From an uncultured Eubacteriales bacterium (GTDB lineage: Bacteria; Bacillota; Clostridia; Monoglobales; Monoglobaceae): DNA of 9,959 nucleotides. This document shows, piece after piece, positions 1-6,840 of this stretch; within the stretch, counting starts at the first letter, position 1; every line of letters begins with the position of its first letter. Under the pieces are notes generated by a model, which was not told where the DNA came from, searched no databases, and saw nothing but the letters and a program-made list of their open reading frames with translations. Location: NCBI GenBank assembly GCA_900550775.1, contig URTH01000053.1:1-9959 (forward strand). Direction: 5' to 3'. A program made the position numbers and the translations under genes.

Positions 1-1249
1 CAAGCACGGTTTCCGTCCTGCCAAGGTATGCGTCATTTTTGCGTCTGGAAATTTCGTTCTGCACGGCGAGCATTGCCTCAAAGTTTTGATGCTTTTGCAC
101 CTCGTCCATCACGTCCGGCATCTTGGCCGCCGGGGTGCCGTTTCGTTTGGAATAGATAAACGAAAAAATCGTGTCATATTCCACTTCTTTTAAAAGCGAG
201 ACCGTCTCGGCAAAATCCGCGTCCGTCTCACCGGGAAACCCTACAATAATATCGGTTGTCAAAACGATCTCCGGCATGGCGGCACGCACCTTTTTCACAA
301 GGGAAAGGTACTGATCTCTGGTGTATTTTCGGTTCATGGCCTTTAACACACGATCCGAACCCGACTGTACCGGAAGATGCAATTGCTTGCAGATTTTCTT
401 CTCGCTTGCCATCACGGCGATCAGCTCGTCCGACAAATCTTTGGGATGCGAGGTCATAAAACGCACCCGCTCAATGCCGTCTGTGCGGCAGACCGCCTGC
501 AAAAGTGCAGCAAAGGAAAGACCGCTTTCAAGATCGTTTCCGTAGGAGTTGACGTTTTGCCCCAGGAGCATAACCTCCCGATAGCCTTTTTGCGCGACCT
601 CTCGCACCTCGTCGAGAATATGCTCTGCATCCCGGCTGCGCTCTCTGCCGCGCACATAGGGAACAATGCAGTAGGTGCAAAAATTGTTGCAGCCGTACAT
701 AATCGGGATCTTTGCAAGCGGCGGCTTGGAGCGAAAATACGAAATCTCCTCCGCGATGCGGCCATCCTCGTTTTCGGTCGCAAAGACGCGCTGCTTTTGC
801 ATGACCCCATACAAAAGCTCCGGCAGACGATACAGGGCGTGCGTGCCAAACACCAGATCCACATGGGTATATTTCTTTTGGATCGTCTCGGCGATGTGCG
901 CCTGCTGCATCATGCATCCGCATACCCCGATGATCATATCCGGCCTGCGGCGTTTTCGATGCTTTAATGCGCCCAGGTTGCCGAACACGCGCAGCTCCGC
1001 ATTCTCACGCACGGCGCAGGTGTTATAAATCACAAGATCCGCATGCGAAGCATCCTCACAAAAATCATATCCCATCTCAAAGAGCATACCCTTGATTTTT
1101 TCGGAATCGCTGGTATTTTGCTGGCAGCCGTATGTCTCGACAAAGGCGAGCGGCTGACTCGCTCTGCTCTCTGTCACGGCGCGGATTTTGCGGATATAGT
1201 CCCGCTGCTGCGCCATCTCCTCTGCGCTGATTTCACGGTTTTGCTTCAT
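1..1249 (-). CDS. miaB: tRNA-2-methylthio-N6-dimethylallyladenosine synthase MiaB (partial, 3' end outside window)
   Basis: A radical SAM methylthiotransferase that adds the 2-methylthio group to i6A37 of tRNAs reading UNN codons. I translated 416 codons from the ATG at 1249-1247. The N-terminal UPF0004 domain carries its three cluster cysteines at C42 (ETYGCQQN), C78 (NTCAVREN) and C112 (CGCMMQQ). The radical SAM CxxxCxxC motif is at C187, C191 and C194 (YGCNNFCTYC). The reading frame leaves the window at RTETVL, around where the C-terminal TRAM domain begins, so roughly the last 30-60 residues are missing. The N-terminal extension of about 35 residues before the first domain is common in Firmicute MiaB. 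The start overlaps the prs stop (ATGA), with a modest AGAGG upstream, suggesting translational coupling. In many Firmicutes mutS follows miaB, but that lies outside the window. The isopentenyl-tRNA form (MiaB rather than MtaB or RimO) is called from the YGCQQN/NTCAVREN signatures. Confidence 0.96.
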   Translation of the reverse strand, partial: MKQNREISAEEMAQQRDYIRKIRAVTESRASQPLAFVETYGCQQNTSDSEKIKGMLFEMGYDFCEDASHADLVIYNTCAVRENAELRVFGNLGALKHRKRRRPDMIIGVCGCMMQQAHIAETIQKKYTHVDLVFGTHALYRLPELLYGVMQKQRVFATENEDGRIAEEISYFRSKPPLAKIPIMYGCNNFCTYCIVPYVRGRERSRDAEHILDEVREVAQKGYREVMLLGQNVNSYGNDLESGLSFAALLQAVCRTDGIERVRFMTSHPKDLSDELIAVMASEKKICKQLHLPVQSGSDRVLKAMNRKYTRDQYLSLVKKVRAAMPEIVLTTDIIVGFPGETDADFAETVSLLKEVEYDTIFSFIYSKRNGTPAAKMPDVMDEVQKHQNFEAMLAVQNEISRRKNDAYLGRTETVL

Positions 1250-2379
1250 GCCTGACCTCTGTACTTATTCAAGATTTTTTCAATCCGGCCGATCGGCGTC
1301 AAAAGCTCACTGATGGAATTGTCATCATTGAGCGTTTTGATAATCAGCGCAATGTATTTTGACATATCCACCTCATGATACCACGGCGCCTTTAACAGCT
1401 CCGGCATGCGGTATACCAGGTTGGTGGTAAACACCGCGTCAATCAGGCCGGACTCATACGCCTGATTAAATTTATCCAGCCCCTCGGTAAACAGACCAAA
1501 GGTCGAAAATACCAGTACGCGTCTTGCCTTTCTCTTTTTCAGTTCCTTTGCCACGTCAATCATGGAATCCCCGGAGGCAATCATATCGTCAACGACGATA
1601 ACGTCCTTGCCGGCAAGATCACTGCCCAAAAATTCATGCGCAACGATCGGGTTCTTTCCGTCAACGACGGTCGCATAATCGCGCCGCTTGTAGAACATGC
1701 CGAGATCCATTCCCAGCACCGAGGAATAGTAAATGCAGCGGCCGACCGCACCCTCATCGGGGGATACGATCATGGTATTGTCTTTATTTAAAATAATCTG
1801 ATCGTCATAGCGCAAACACGCCTTAATCATCTGATACGTTGCATGGACATTTTCAAACCCGGTCAGCGGAATGGAGTTTTGAACCCGCGGATCGTGCGCA
1901 TCAAATGTGATGATGTTATCAACGCCCATCGTCTCCAGTTCCTGCAGCGCCAGCGCACAGTCAAGCGACTCTCTGGCAACCCTTTTGTGCTGCCGTCCCT
2001 CGTAGAGCATCGGCATAATCACCGTGATGCGCTTTGCCTTACCGCCCATTGCCGAAATCACACGCTTCACATCCTGAAAATGATCGTCCGGGCTCATCGG
2101 CCGTTCCTGTCCGTACATTTTATAGGTTACGCCGTAGTTAAACGCGTCCATCACGATATACATGTCATAGGTACGAATCGAATGCATAATCAGCGCCTTC
2201 GCCTCACCGGTACCGAACCGCGGCGAGCTGACCGGAATCAAAAACGAATCCGTCTGCTTTCCCTCTTCCTGATTGAATTTCTGAAGATGTGCGTTGATTT
2301 TTTGCACCATCTCCTCGCAGCCCTTCATGCCAATGACGCCGAGTCTGCCCAAGTTACAGGTCTCACCTGTACAATCCAT
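1246..2379 (-). CDS. prs: Ribose-phosphate pyrophosphokinase (PRPP synthetase), long clostridial form
   Basis: Makes 5-phosphoribosyl-1-pyrophosphate from ribose 5-phosphate and ATP in the cytoplasm, feeding NAD, nucleotide, His and Trp synthesis. The 377-residue protein shows the PRPP-binding loop VVDDMIASGDS at 262-272, the metal-binding DAHDP stretch at 160-164 and the catalytic-type KRR at 231-233. The usual PYFGYARQDRK loop is replaced by MPMLYEGRQHKR at 122-133. It is longer than the usual enzyme of about 315 residues, with a divergent N-terminal 40-45 residues. The start at 2379 is preceded by AAAGGG at a rather long spacing; an internal ATG at 2328 has no better ribosome-binding site. 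It lies 56 nt downstream of pncB, with no terminator between, and its stop overlaps the miaB start. The context suggests PRPP supply for nicotinate salvage. The family call is firm; the allosteric and phosphate-regulation properties of this divergent form cannot be read from sequence. Confidence 0.93.
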   Translation of the reverse strand: MDCTGETCNLGRLGVIGMKGCEEMVQKINAHLQKFNQEEGKQTDSFLIPVSSPRFGTGEAKALIMHSIRTYDMYIVMDAFNYGVTYKMYGQERPMSPDDHFQDVKRVISAMGGKAKRITVIMPMLYEGRQHKRVARESLDCALALQELETMGVDNIITFDAHDPRVQNSIPLTGFENVHATYQMIKACLRYDDQIILNKDNTMIVSPDEGAVGRCIYYSSVLGMDLGMFYKRRDYATVVDGKNPIVAHEFLGSDLAGKDVIVVDDMIASGDSMIDVAKELKKRKARRVLVFSTFGLFTEGLDKFNQAYESGLIDAVFTTNLVYRMPELLKAPWYHEVDMSKYIALIIKTLNDDNSISELLTPIGRIEKILNKYRGQA

Positions 2380-2435
2380 GCCAACACCAACCCTTTCTCT
2401 TTTGCCAATTTATATTAAAGTTTATCTGCTCTGTG

Positions 2436-3890
2436 TTATCGGCTGTACTGTGACAGCAATGCATAGCGGATATCCCAAAGCTTTTGGGATAAATCCACGT
2501 AATATTCGTGCGGGTTTTCAAACCGCTTTACCTCATCCCAGATCGTGGCGAGCTTTTCCTTTGCATAGCCGCGGATTTCCTCCAGCGTCGGGGACTGATA
2601 AACGCAAACGCCGTCTTTAAAAATCGGCACCTGCAAAGGCTCCGCCCAAAAGTCCGTTACGGTTTTCCGCTTCCAGGTGTTTCTGGGGTCAAAAATCTCA
2701 TACGGCTTGGTATCGTCAATCTTTTCATCATAGGTAGTAAGCACATCGGCAATCGCCATCTGTGTGTCCTTCGCATAGAGACGGTACACCTTTTTAAAAT
2801 ACGGTGTAGTAATCTTTGCCACATTCTCACTCACCTTGATGCGCGGCTGAATCACCCCGTCCTCTTCAATTGCCACCAATTTATAGACGCCGCCGAACAC
2901 CGGCTCGGATTTTGAGGTAATCAGCCGCTCGCCCACGCCAAAGGAATCGATCCTTGCGCCCTGCTGCAAAATATCGCGGATGATATATTCATCCAAAGAA
3001 TTTGAAATCACGATTTTGGCGCTCTCCCAGCCGGCATCATCCAATATTTTGCGGCACTTTCGGGTAAGATACGTAATATCGCCGCTGTCAATCCGAATGC
3101 CGCAGTTTTTGATGCCGAGCGGCTTTAACACCTCATCAAAGGTGCGGATCGCATTCGGCAAGCCGCTTTTTAAAACATTGTAGGTATCGATCAAAAGCGT
3201 GCAGTTATCGGGATATGCCTTGGCGTAAGCTTTAAATGCGTCCAGCTCCGTATCAAAGGACTGCACCCAGCTGTGCGCCATGGTGCCGAGCGCCGGCACA
3301 TGAAACATCTGATCCGAGATCGTACACGCCGTGCCGCACACGCCGCCGATATACGCCGCACGCGCGCCGTAAATCGCCCCGTCATAGCCCTGCGCCCGGC
3401 GCGAGCCGAACTCCATCACGGGGATATCCCCGGCCGCGCGGACGATTCGGTTGCTCTTGGTGGCGATCAGACTCTGGTGGTTGACGGTCAAAAGAATCAT
3501 GGTCTCTAAAAACTGCGCCTGAATCAGAGGGCCGCGCACCGTCACGATCGGCTCATTCGGGAAGATCGGCGTCCCCTCCGGCACAGCCCAGACATCACAG
3601 GAGAACCGAAAATCCTCCAGATATCTTAAAAATGCCTCGTCAAAAATGCCTTTTCCCCGAAGGTAATCAATATCCTCCGCCGTGAATTTTAAGTTCTCAA
3701 GATAGGCAATCAGCTGCTCTACCCCTGCCATGATCGCAAATCCTGCGCCGTCCGGCGCCTGTCTGAAATACATGTCAAAATAGGCGATCTTCTCTCCCAT
3801 GCCTTCCTTCAGGTAGCCGTTCGCCATCGTTAACTCATAAAAGTCCGTCAGCATGGTATAGTTCATGCTATCTGCGCCCTCTTTCTGCAT
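2436..3890 (-). CDS. pncB: Nicotinate phosphoribosyltransferase
   Basis: Converts nicotinate, PRPP and ATP to nicotinate mononucleotide, the first step of Preiss-Handler NAD salvage. The 484-residue length fits the Firmicute type. Family signatures visible are YTMLTDFYELTMANGY at 11-26, FGSRRAQG at 161-168, TMAHSW at 203-208 with H205 as the likely phosphorylated histidine, RIDSGD at 266-271, and the phosphate-binding FGVGERLITS at 317-326. ATG 3890 has AAGGAAG 5 nt upstream. ATG 3866 (MNYTML) has GAGGG 10 nt upstream and matches where many homologues begin, so a start eight residues later is possible. It is the first gene of the apparent pncB-prs-miaB operon; the next gene makes its co-substrate PRPP. 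I saw no convincing niacin-repressor operator upstream. Confidence 0.96.
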   Translation of the reverse strand: MQKEGADSMNYTMLTDFYELTMANGYLKEGMGEKIAYFDMYFRQAPDGAGFAIMAGVEQLIAYLENLKFTAEDIDYLRGKGIFDEAFLRYLEDFRFSCDVWAVPEGTPIFPNEPIVTVRGPLIQAQFLETMILLTVNHQSLIATKSNRIVRAAGDIPVMEFGSRRAQGYDGAIYGARAAYIGGVCGTACTISDQMFHVPALGTMAHSWVQSFDTELDAFKAYAKAYPDNCTLLIDTYNVLKSGLPNAIRTFDEVLKPLGIKNCGIRIDSGDITYLTRKCRKILDDAGWESAKIVISNSLDEYIIRDILQQGARIDSFGVGERLITSKSEPVFGGVYKLVAIEEDGVIQPRIKVSENVAKITTPYFKKVYRLYAKDTQMAIADVLTTYDEKIDDTKPYEIFDPRNTWKRKTVTDFWAEPLQVPIFKDGVCVYQSPTLEEIRGYAKEKLATIWDEVKRFENPHEYYVDLSQKLWDIRYALLSQYSR

Positions 3891-3922
3891 TATAACTTCC
3901 TTGTTTTCACACTAGCAAGGAC

Positions 3923-3952
3923 AGTATATCATATCCGAGGGGTAAAAAACAA
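3923..3952 (-). promoter_or_regulatory. Sigma-A-type promoter of pncB-prs-miaB
   Basis: On the minus strand, TTGTTT (3952-3947) and TATACT (3928-3923) are separated by 18 bp. The predicted transcription start near 3916 leaves a leader of about 26 nt before the pncB ATG at 3890. It lies back-to-back with the promoter at 3970-3998, with 17 bp between the two -35 boxes. Confidence 0.72.
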
Positions 3953-3969
3953 GCATTTCTGATAAAATA

Positions 3970-3998
3970 TTGACAAAATCTCCGAAAATCGTTATGAT
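3970..3998 (+). promoter_or_regulatory. Near-consensus sigma-A promoter of the NusG_II/Gx operon
   Basis: TTGACA (3970-3975), a 17-bp spacer and TATGAT (3993-3998) form an almost perfect housekeeping promoter. The predicted start near 4005 gives a leader of about 85 nt before the preferred ATG at 4090. No operator-like palindrome overlaps it, so strong and perhaps constitutive expression is inferred. Confidence 0.8.
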
Positions 3999-4049
3999 TC
4001 TCTAAGAAGTCCAATCCTCACCGCAAATAAAATAGATAATTTGTCCAGT

Positions 4050-4065
4050 CCGGGGCATTCCCCGG
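4050..4065 (+). other. GC-rich hairpin in the leader of the NusG_II mRNA
   Basis: CCGGGG-CATT-CCCCGG forms a perfect 6-bp all-GC stem with a 4-nt loop. It sits just before a potential ATG at 4069 and 25 nt before the preferred ATG at 4090. No T-run follows on either strand, so it is not a standard intrinsic terminator. It could protect the mRNA 5' region or discourage initiation at 4069. Confidence 0.5.
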
Positions 4066-4089
4066 CGAATGAAAAAAAGGATGATTTTT

Positions 4090-4464
4090 ATGAAAACCAA
4101 ACACTGGATTTTGTTGTTTTCCGCACTTTTTCTGCTCTGCGGCGTCATGATTTTATGGATGACGCATCGGACGCAAGAGACACAGAGCGCCGAAATTTAC
4201 CAAGACGGCACCTTGGTACAAACCGTCGACCTTTCTAAAATCGATGCGCCGCAGGAAATCCCGGTTTACGGCGACAACGGCGCGGAAAACATCATCCTCG
4301 CCGCGCACGGCAGCATCCGGATGCAATCTGCAAACTGTCCTGATCAGCTTTGCGTCCGCCAGGGCAGTATACAAAATGCCGCAGTCCCGATCGTCTGTCT
4401 GCCCCACCGCGTTGTCATCCGCATATCGGGAGACAATGGCGGCGCGGATATCGTTACAAACTAA
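4090..4464 (+). CDS. Membrane-anchored NusG domain II-containing protein
   Basis: A 124-residue protein with an N-terminal membrane segment (about residues 5-24, ILLFSALFLLCGVMILW) followed by an extracytoplasmic NusG_II domain (Pfam NusG_II, formerly DUF1312). The domain signature is the cysteine pattern NCPDQLCVRQG (C83, C88) and VPIVCLPHRVVI (C103). The molecular function of stand-alone NusG_II proteins is not established to my knowledge. I recall them, paired with a Gx-family protein, being named EetA/EetB in flavin-based extracellular electron-transfer loci of Listeria and relatives, but no ApbE or FMN-binding protein is present here. I chose ATG 4090 because AAAGG (4076-4080) lies 9 nt upstream. 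The in-frame ATG at 4069 would add seven residues but directly follows a hairpin and lacks a ribosome-binding site. It is first in an operon with the Gx gene 42 nt downstream. Confidence 0.87.
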   Translation: MKTKHWILLFSALFLLCGVMILWMTHRTQETQSAEIYQDGTLVQTVDLSKIDAPQEIPVYGDNGAENIILAAHGSIRMQSANCPDQLCVRQGSIQNAAVPIVCLPHRVVIRISGDNGGADIVTN

Positions 4465-4491
4465 CCAAGTTCAAACACGGCAGCCGAACCC

Positions 4492-4498
4492 AAGGAGG
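4492..4498 (+). promoter_or_regulatory. Strong ribosome-binding site of the Gx gene
   Basis: A perfect AAGGAGG stands 8 nt before ATG 4507. It is the strongest Shine-Dalgarno in the window and fixes the start of the Gx-family gene. Confidence 0.85.
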
Positions 4499-4506
4499 GG
4501 TTTTTC

Positions 4507-5019
4507 ATGTCCATCAAACGTCTTGCATCGGACGGCGTACTGACCGCCTTTGCACTCATCATCTTTATCCTGGAAATGCAGCTTCCGCCGCTTTTGCCGA
4601 TTCCCGGCGTCAAACCGGGGCTTTCCAATATCATTACCCTGTTTGCCCTTTGCTTTCTTGGCGGCAAGGACGCCTTTTTGATTGTCACGGCGCGCATCCT
4701 GCTCGGCACGGCGCTGACCGGGAATCCGGCCGCCATGCTTTACAGTCTTGCCGGCGGTCTCTGCTGCCTTGGCGTTGAGTTCCTCTTGTTTTTTGTGTGT
4801 CATGTCAAGCCGATCTGGGCAGTCAGCACAGTCGGCGCCATTACCCATAATACGGCGCAGCTTGCCGTCGCCGCACTGGTTACCAAAACCGCGGCGGTCT
4901 TTGCCTATCTTCCGTTTTTGTGGGCGGCGGCGATTCTGACCGGGTTGTTTACCGGGCTTTGCATCACTTATCTTGCAGAGCACCACAAGGACACCCTTGA
5001 CCGCCTTTTTTCAAAGTAA
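4507..5019 (+). CDS. Gx transporter family protein (heptaprenyl diphosphate synthase component I-like)
   Basis: A 170-residue, very hydrophobic protein with about five membrane segments, matching the Hpre_diP_synt_I/Gx family. Visible landmarks are PGVKPGLSN at 33-41, GGKDAF at 52-57, RILLG at 63-67, SLAGG at 80-84 and the GAITHNTAQL stretch at 110-119. The old name as a component of heptaprenyl diphosphate synthase is doubtful for such membrane proteins. Their small size and glycine-rich helices recall substrate-binding S components of ECF transporters, but that is inference. No prenyl synthase catalytic subunit (component II) is nearby. It follows the NusG_II gene in the same operon. The last 56 bp overlap the convergent AraC-type gene, and no terminator is seen after the TAA at 5017-5019. 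Confidence 0.88.
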   Translation: MSIKRLASDGVLTAFALIIFILEMQLPPLLPIPGVKPGLSNIITLFALCFLGGKDAFLIVTARILLGTALTGNPAAMLYSLAGGLCCLGVEFLLFFVCHVKPIWAVSTVGAITHNTAQLAVAALVTKTAAVFAYLPFLWAAAILTGLFTGLCITYLAEHHKDTLDRLFSK

Positions 5020-5872
5020 ACCGTTCTTTCGGCATATAGGTTCCGACATCAATGTTGTTTTCCAGCCGTTTCATCCGGTCATGAAACCGCCGTCCGTCGT
5101 CCGACGGCAGCGCACCCATCAGACGCTGATAGATTTTTGAAAAATAGGACAGGTTTTTAAATCCGCAAAGCGCGGCCGCCTCGCTGACCGTCACATTCTT
5201 ATTACACAAAAGTGCCTTGGCCTGGCTGCAGCGAATATAGTTTAAATAGGTGATCATCGAAACATCGGTGTTTCTTTTAAACTCTCTGGAAAAATACGCT
5301 CTGGAAAAGCCCACATGCTTTACGATATCGTCAATCGTAATATCCTGCGCGTAGTTTTCCCGGATAAACAAAAGCGCCTTTTCGATCGATTCGGGGAACT
5401 CCTCCTGCTTGGTCTGCTCTGCCGCATAGCGCTCGGTCAATGCGATCATCAGCTTCAGCACCGCGGCACGGATTTTGGCACAGTAATACGGCGGCTTTTC
5501 ACTGTACAGCGCCGCAATTTTTTTAAAGTCTGCCGCCACGTCCGCCGACCGTATGCAGTGCCGGTAGGAAATCGCATCAATCGGAATCCCGTTTTCTCTG
5601 AAAAAGTCCGCGTCCACAATCAGGCAAAAATATTCCACCCGATCCGTCGCGGAAACGGCGTGAAAGCAATCGGGATTGATGATTACAAGATCCCCTGCCG
5701 CAACCTCGTAGCTGTTTCGGTTATAGAGCAGACTTCCGCTGCCGTTTACAAAACACAAAAACTCCGGGTTTTCGTGCCAGTTTCCAAAGTCGCCGCACTC
5801 TGCCTCAACCACATCAAAATGAAAGATAAACGGCAGCGGTTCGTTTTGCAGCATATGGTTTTCGTATTTCAT
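4964..5872 (-). CDS. AraC-family transcriptional regulator with N-terminal cupin domain
   Basis: A 302-residue cytoplasmic DNA-binding regulator. Residues about 15-90 form the cupin-like ligand-binding domain (WHENPEF at 32-38, with H33 and E35, through NPDCFH at 66-71). Residues about 162-256 form the AraC DNA-binding domain with two helix-turn-helices: the first around 178-200 (IDDIVKHVGFSRAYFSREFK), the second around 227-250 (VSEAAALCGFKNLSYFSKIY). The protein continues 46 residues beyond the usual end of the domain (257-302). Its last 18 codons lie antisense to the Gx gene. The start has GGAGG 7 nt upstream. It is divergent from the epimerase-nagA operon, so it most likely controls that operon in response to a sugar or sugar phosphate. 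The ligand is unknown, and activation is more usual than repression for this family. Confidence 0.93.
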   Translation of the reverse strand: MKYENHMLQNEPLPFIFHFDVVEAECGDFGNWHENPEFLCFVNGSGSLLYNRNSYEVAAGDLVIINPDCFHAVSATDRVEYFCLIVDADFFRENGIPIDAISYRHCIRSADVAADFKKIAALYSEKPPYYCAKIRAAVLKLMIALTERYAAEQTKQEEFPESIEKALLFIRENYAQDITIDDIVKHVGFSRAYFSREFKRNTDVSMITYLNYIRCSQAKALLCNKNVTVSEAAALCGFKNLSYFSKIYQRLMGALPSDDGRRFHDRMKRLENNIDVGTYMPKERFTLKKGGQGCPCGALQDK

Positions 5873-5921
5873 ACAAAATCCTCCAAGGCATAATTGTGTT
5901 AAAAATAGTCATAATACATTC

Positions 5922-5948
5922 TTGCAAATTTTCTGCTTTTATTATACA
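5922..5948 (+). promoter_or_regulatory. Candidate promoter of the epimerase-nagA operon
   Basis: TTGCAA (5922-5927) is followed by TATACA (5943-5948) at a short 15-bp spacing; TACAAC at 17 bp is an alternative -10. The elements are suboptimal, which fits a promoter that needs an activator. It overlaps the araC-type gene promoter on the other strand. Confidence 0.4.
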
Positions 5949-5968
5949 ACAAAGATAGAATAAGTCAA
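5941..5968 (-). promoter_or_regulatory. Promoter of the AraC-type regulator gene
   Basis: On the minus strand, TTGACT (5968-5963) and a perfect TATAAT (5946-5941) are separated by 16 bp. The predicted start near 5935 gives a leader of about 60 nt. It occupies almost the same DNA as the candidate promoter for the divergent operon. Confidence 0.7.
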
Positions 5969-5970
5969 GA

Positions 5971-5977
5971 AAGGAAG
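5971..5977 (+). promoter_or_regulatory. Ribosome-binding site deciding the epimerase start
   Basis: AAGGAAG lies 8 nt before ATG 5986. An in-frame GTG at 5977 overlaps this element and so cannot be the start it serves. Confidence 0.8.
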
Positions 5978-5985
5978 TGTGTTTT

Positions 5986-6825
5986 ATGTTTCAAATCGGG
6001 GTTATGACGGATTCGTTCCGAATCGATACAAAAAGTGCAATCAAAAAAGCGGCGGAGCTTGGCGCCGCAGGACTGCAAATGTATGCAACAACGGGTGAAA
6101 ACGCTCCGGAAAATCTCACAAAGGAAAAACGCCGTGAACTGTTAGACTTTGTAAAATCAAACGGTCTGGTGTTTTCGGCGATCTGCGGCGACCTGGGTCA
6201 AGGGTTTATCCATCCCGAAAAAAATCCGCAATTGATTGAAAAATCCAAACGCATTTTAGAGCTTGCCAAGGATTTGGAGTGCGACATCGTAACAACGCAT
6301 ATCGGCGTTGTGCCGCGCGATCCCAATCACGATCGGTATAAAATCATGCAGGAGGCCTGCTATGCGCTGAGCCGTTTTGCCGATGACATGCATTCTCATT
6401 TTGCGGTAGAAACCGGCCCGGAGGTCGCAAGCGTATTAAAGGGCTTTTTGGACAGCCTGTCCTCGCACGGTGTGGCGGTGAACTTTGACCCGGCCAATCT
6501 GGTGATGGTACACGGACAGGATCCGGTGGAGGCCGTCCATATTCTTGGCGATTACATCGTACATACCCACGCAAAGGACGGCAGACAGCTGACACCCTGC
6601 AACCCGGAAATCATCTACGGCGTCATCGATCACGACACCTTTGCAGAGCAGGAGCCGTCTTTTGAAGAGGTTCCCCTTGGCGAGGGCGACGTTCATTTTG
6701 AAACCTACCTTCAGGCGCTGCGCGATGTCGGCTATGACGGATTTTTAACCGTTGAACGTGAGTGCGGCGAAAACCCGGCAGCAGACATTGCCAAAGCCGT
6801 AGACTTTTTGAAAAAACTAATTTAG
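5986..6825 (+). CDS. Sugar phosphate isomerase/epimerase-like TIM-barrel protein
   Basis: A 279-residue member of the xylose isomerase-like TIM-barrel (AP_endonuc_2) superfamily, which includes ketose 3-epimerases, UlaE/SgbU-type epimerases and inosose enzymes. Likely divalent-metal ligands at the expected strand ends are E142 (AVETGPE), D168 (NFDPANL), H193 or H195 (VHTHAKDGR) and E258 (TVERECGE). H105 (TTHIGV) is also at a typical barrel position. The order and spacing fit the E-D-H-E metal site of the superfamily. ATG 5986 is chosen over an upstream GTG because of the Shine-Dalgarno position. It is the first gene of an operon with the NagA homologue 15 nt downstream and is divergent from the AraC-type regulator. 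The substrate cannot be determined; isomerisation or epimerisation of the sugar handled by the NagA homologue is the simplest guess. Confidence 0.85.
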   Translation: MFQIGVMTDSFRIDTKSAIKKAAELGAAGLQMYATTGENAPENLTKEKRRELLDFVKSNGLVFSAICGDLGQGFIHPEKNPQLIEKSKRILELAKDLECDIVTTHIGVVPRDPNHDRYKIMQEACYALSRFADDMHSHFAVETGPEVASVLKGFLDSLSSHGVAVNFDPANLVMVHGQDPVEAVHILGDYIVHTHAKDGRQLTPCNPEIIYGVIDHDTFAEQEPSFEEVPLGEGDVHFETYLQALRDVGYDGFLTVERECGENPAADIAKAVDFLKKLI

Positions 6826-6840
6826 CAGAAACGGGGCCTT

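Noticed and set aside
377..967. Long plus-strand open frame of 196 codons
   Set aside because: It lies entirely antisense to miaB, whose conserved cysteine motifs are clear, and has no ribosome-binding site or recognisable domain.
1843..2418. Plus-strand open frame of 191 codons
   Set aside because: Antisense shadow of prs, which has unmistakable PRPP-synthetase motifs.
4050..4078. Hairpin followed by an A-run as a terminator for minus-strand transcription
   Set aside because: The A-run is on the wrong side to give a U-tract after the hairpin on the minus strand, and no minus-strand gene ends there.
5315..5893. Plus-strand open frame of 192 codons opposite the AraC-type gene
   Set aside because: It mirrors the coding constraint of the regulator and shows no independent domain or initiation signal.
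5900..5967. Two TGACT-wwTT repeats on the minus strand as possible AraC operator half-sites
   Set aside because: Short, imperfect, 56 bp apart, and one overlaps the -35 box; this could easily be chance in AT-rich DNA.
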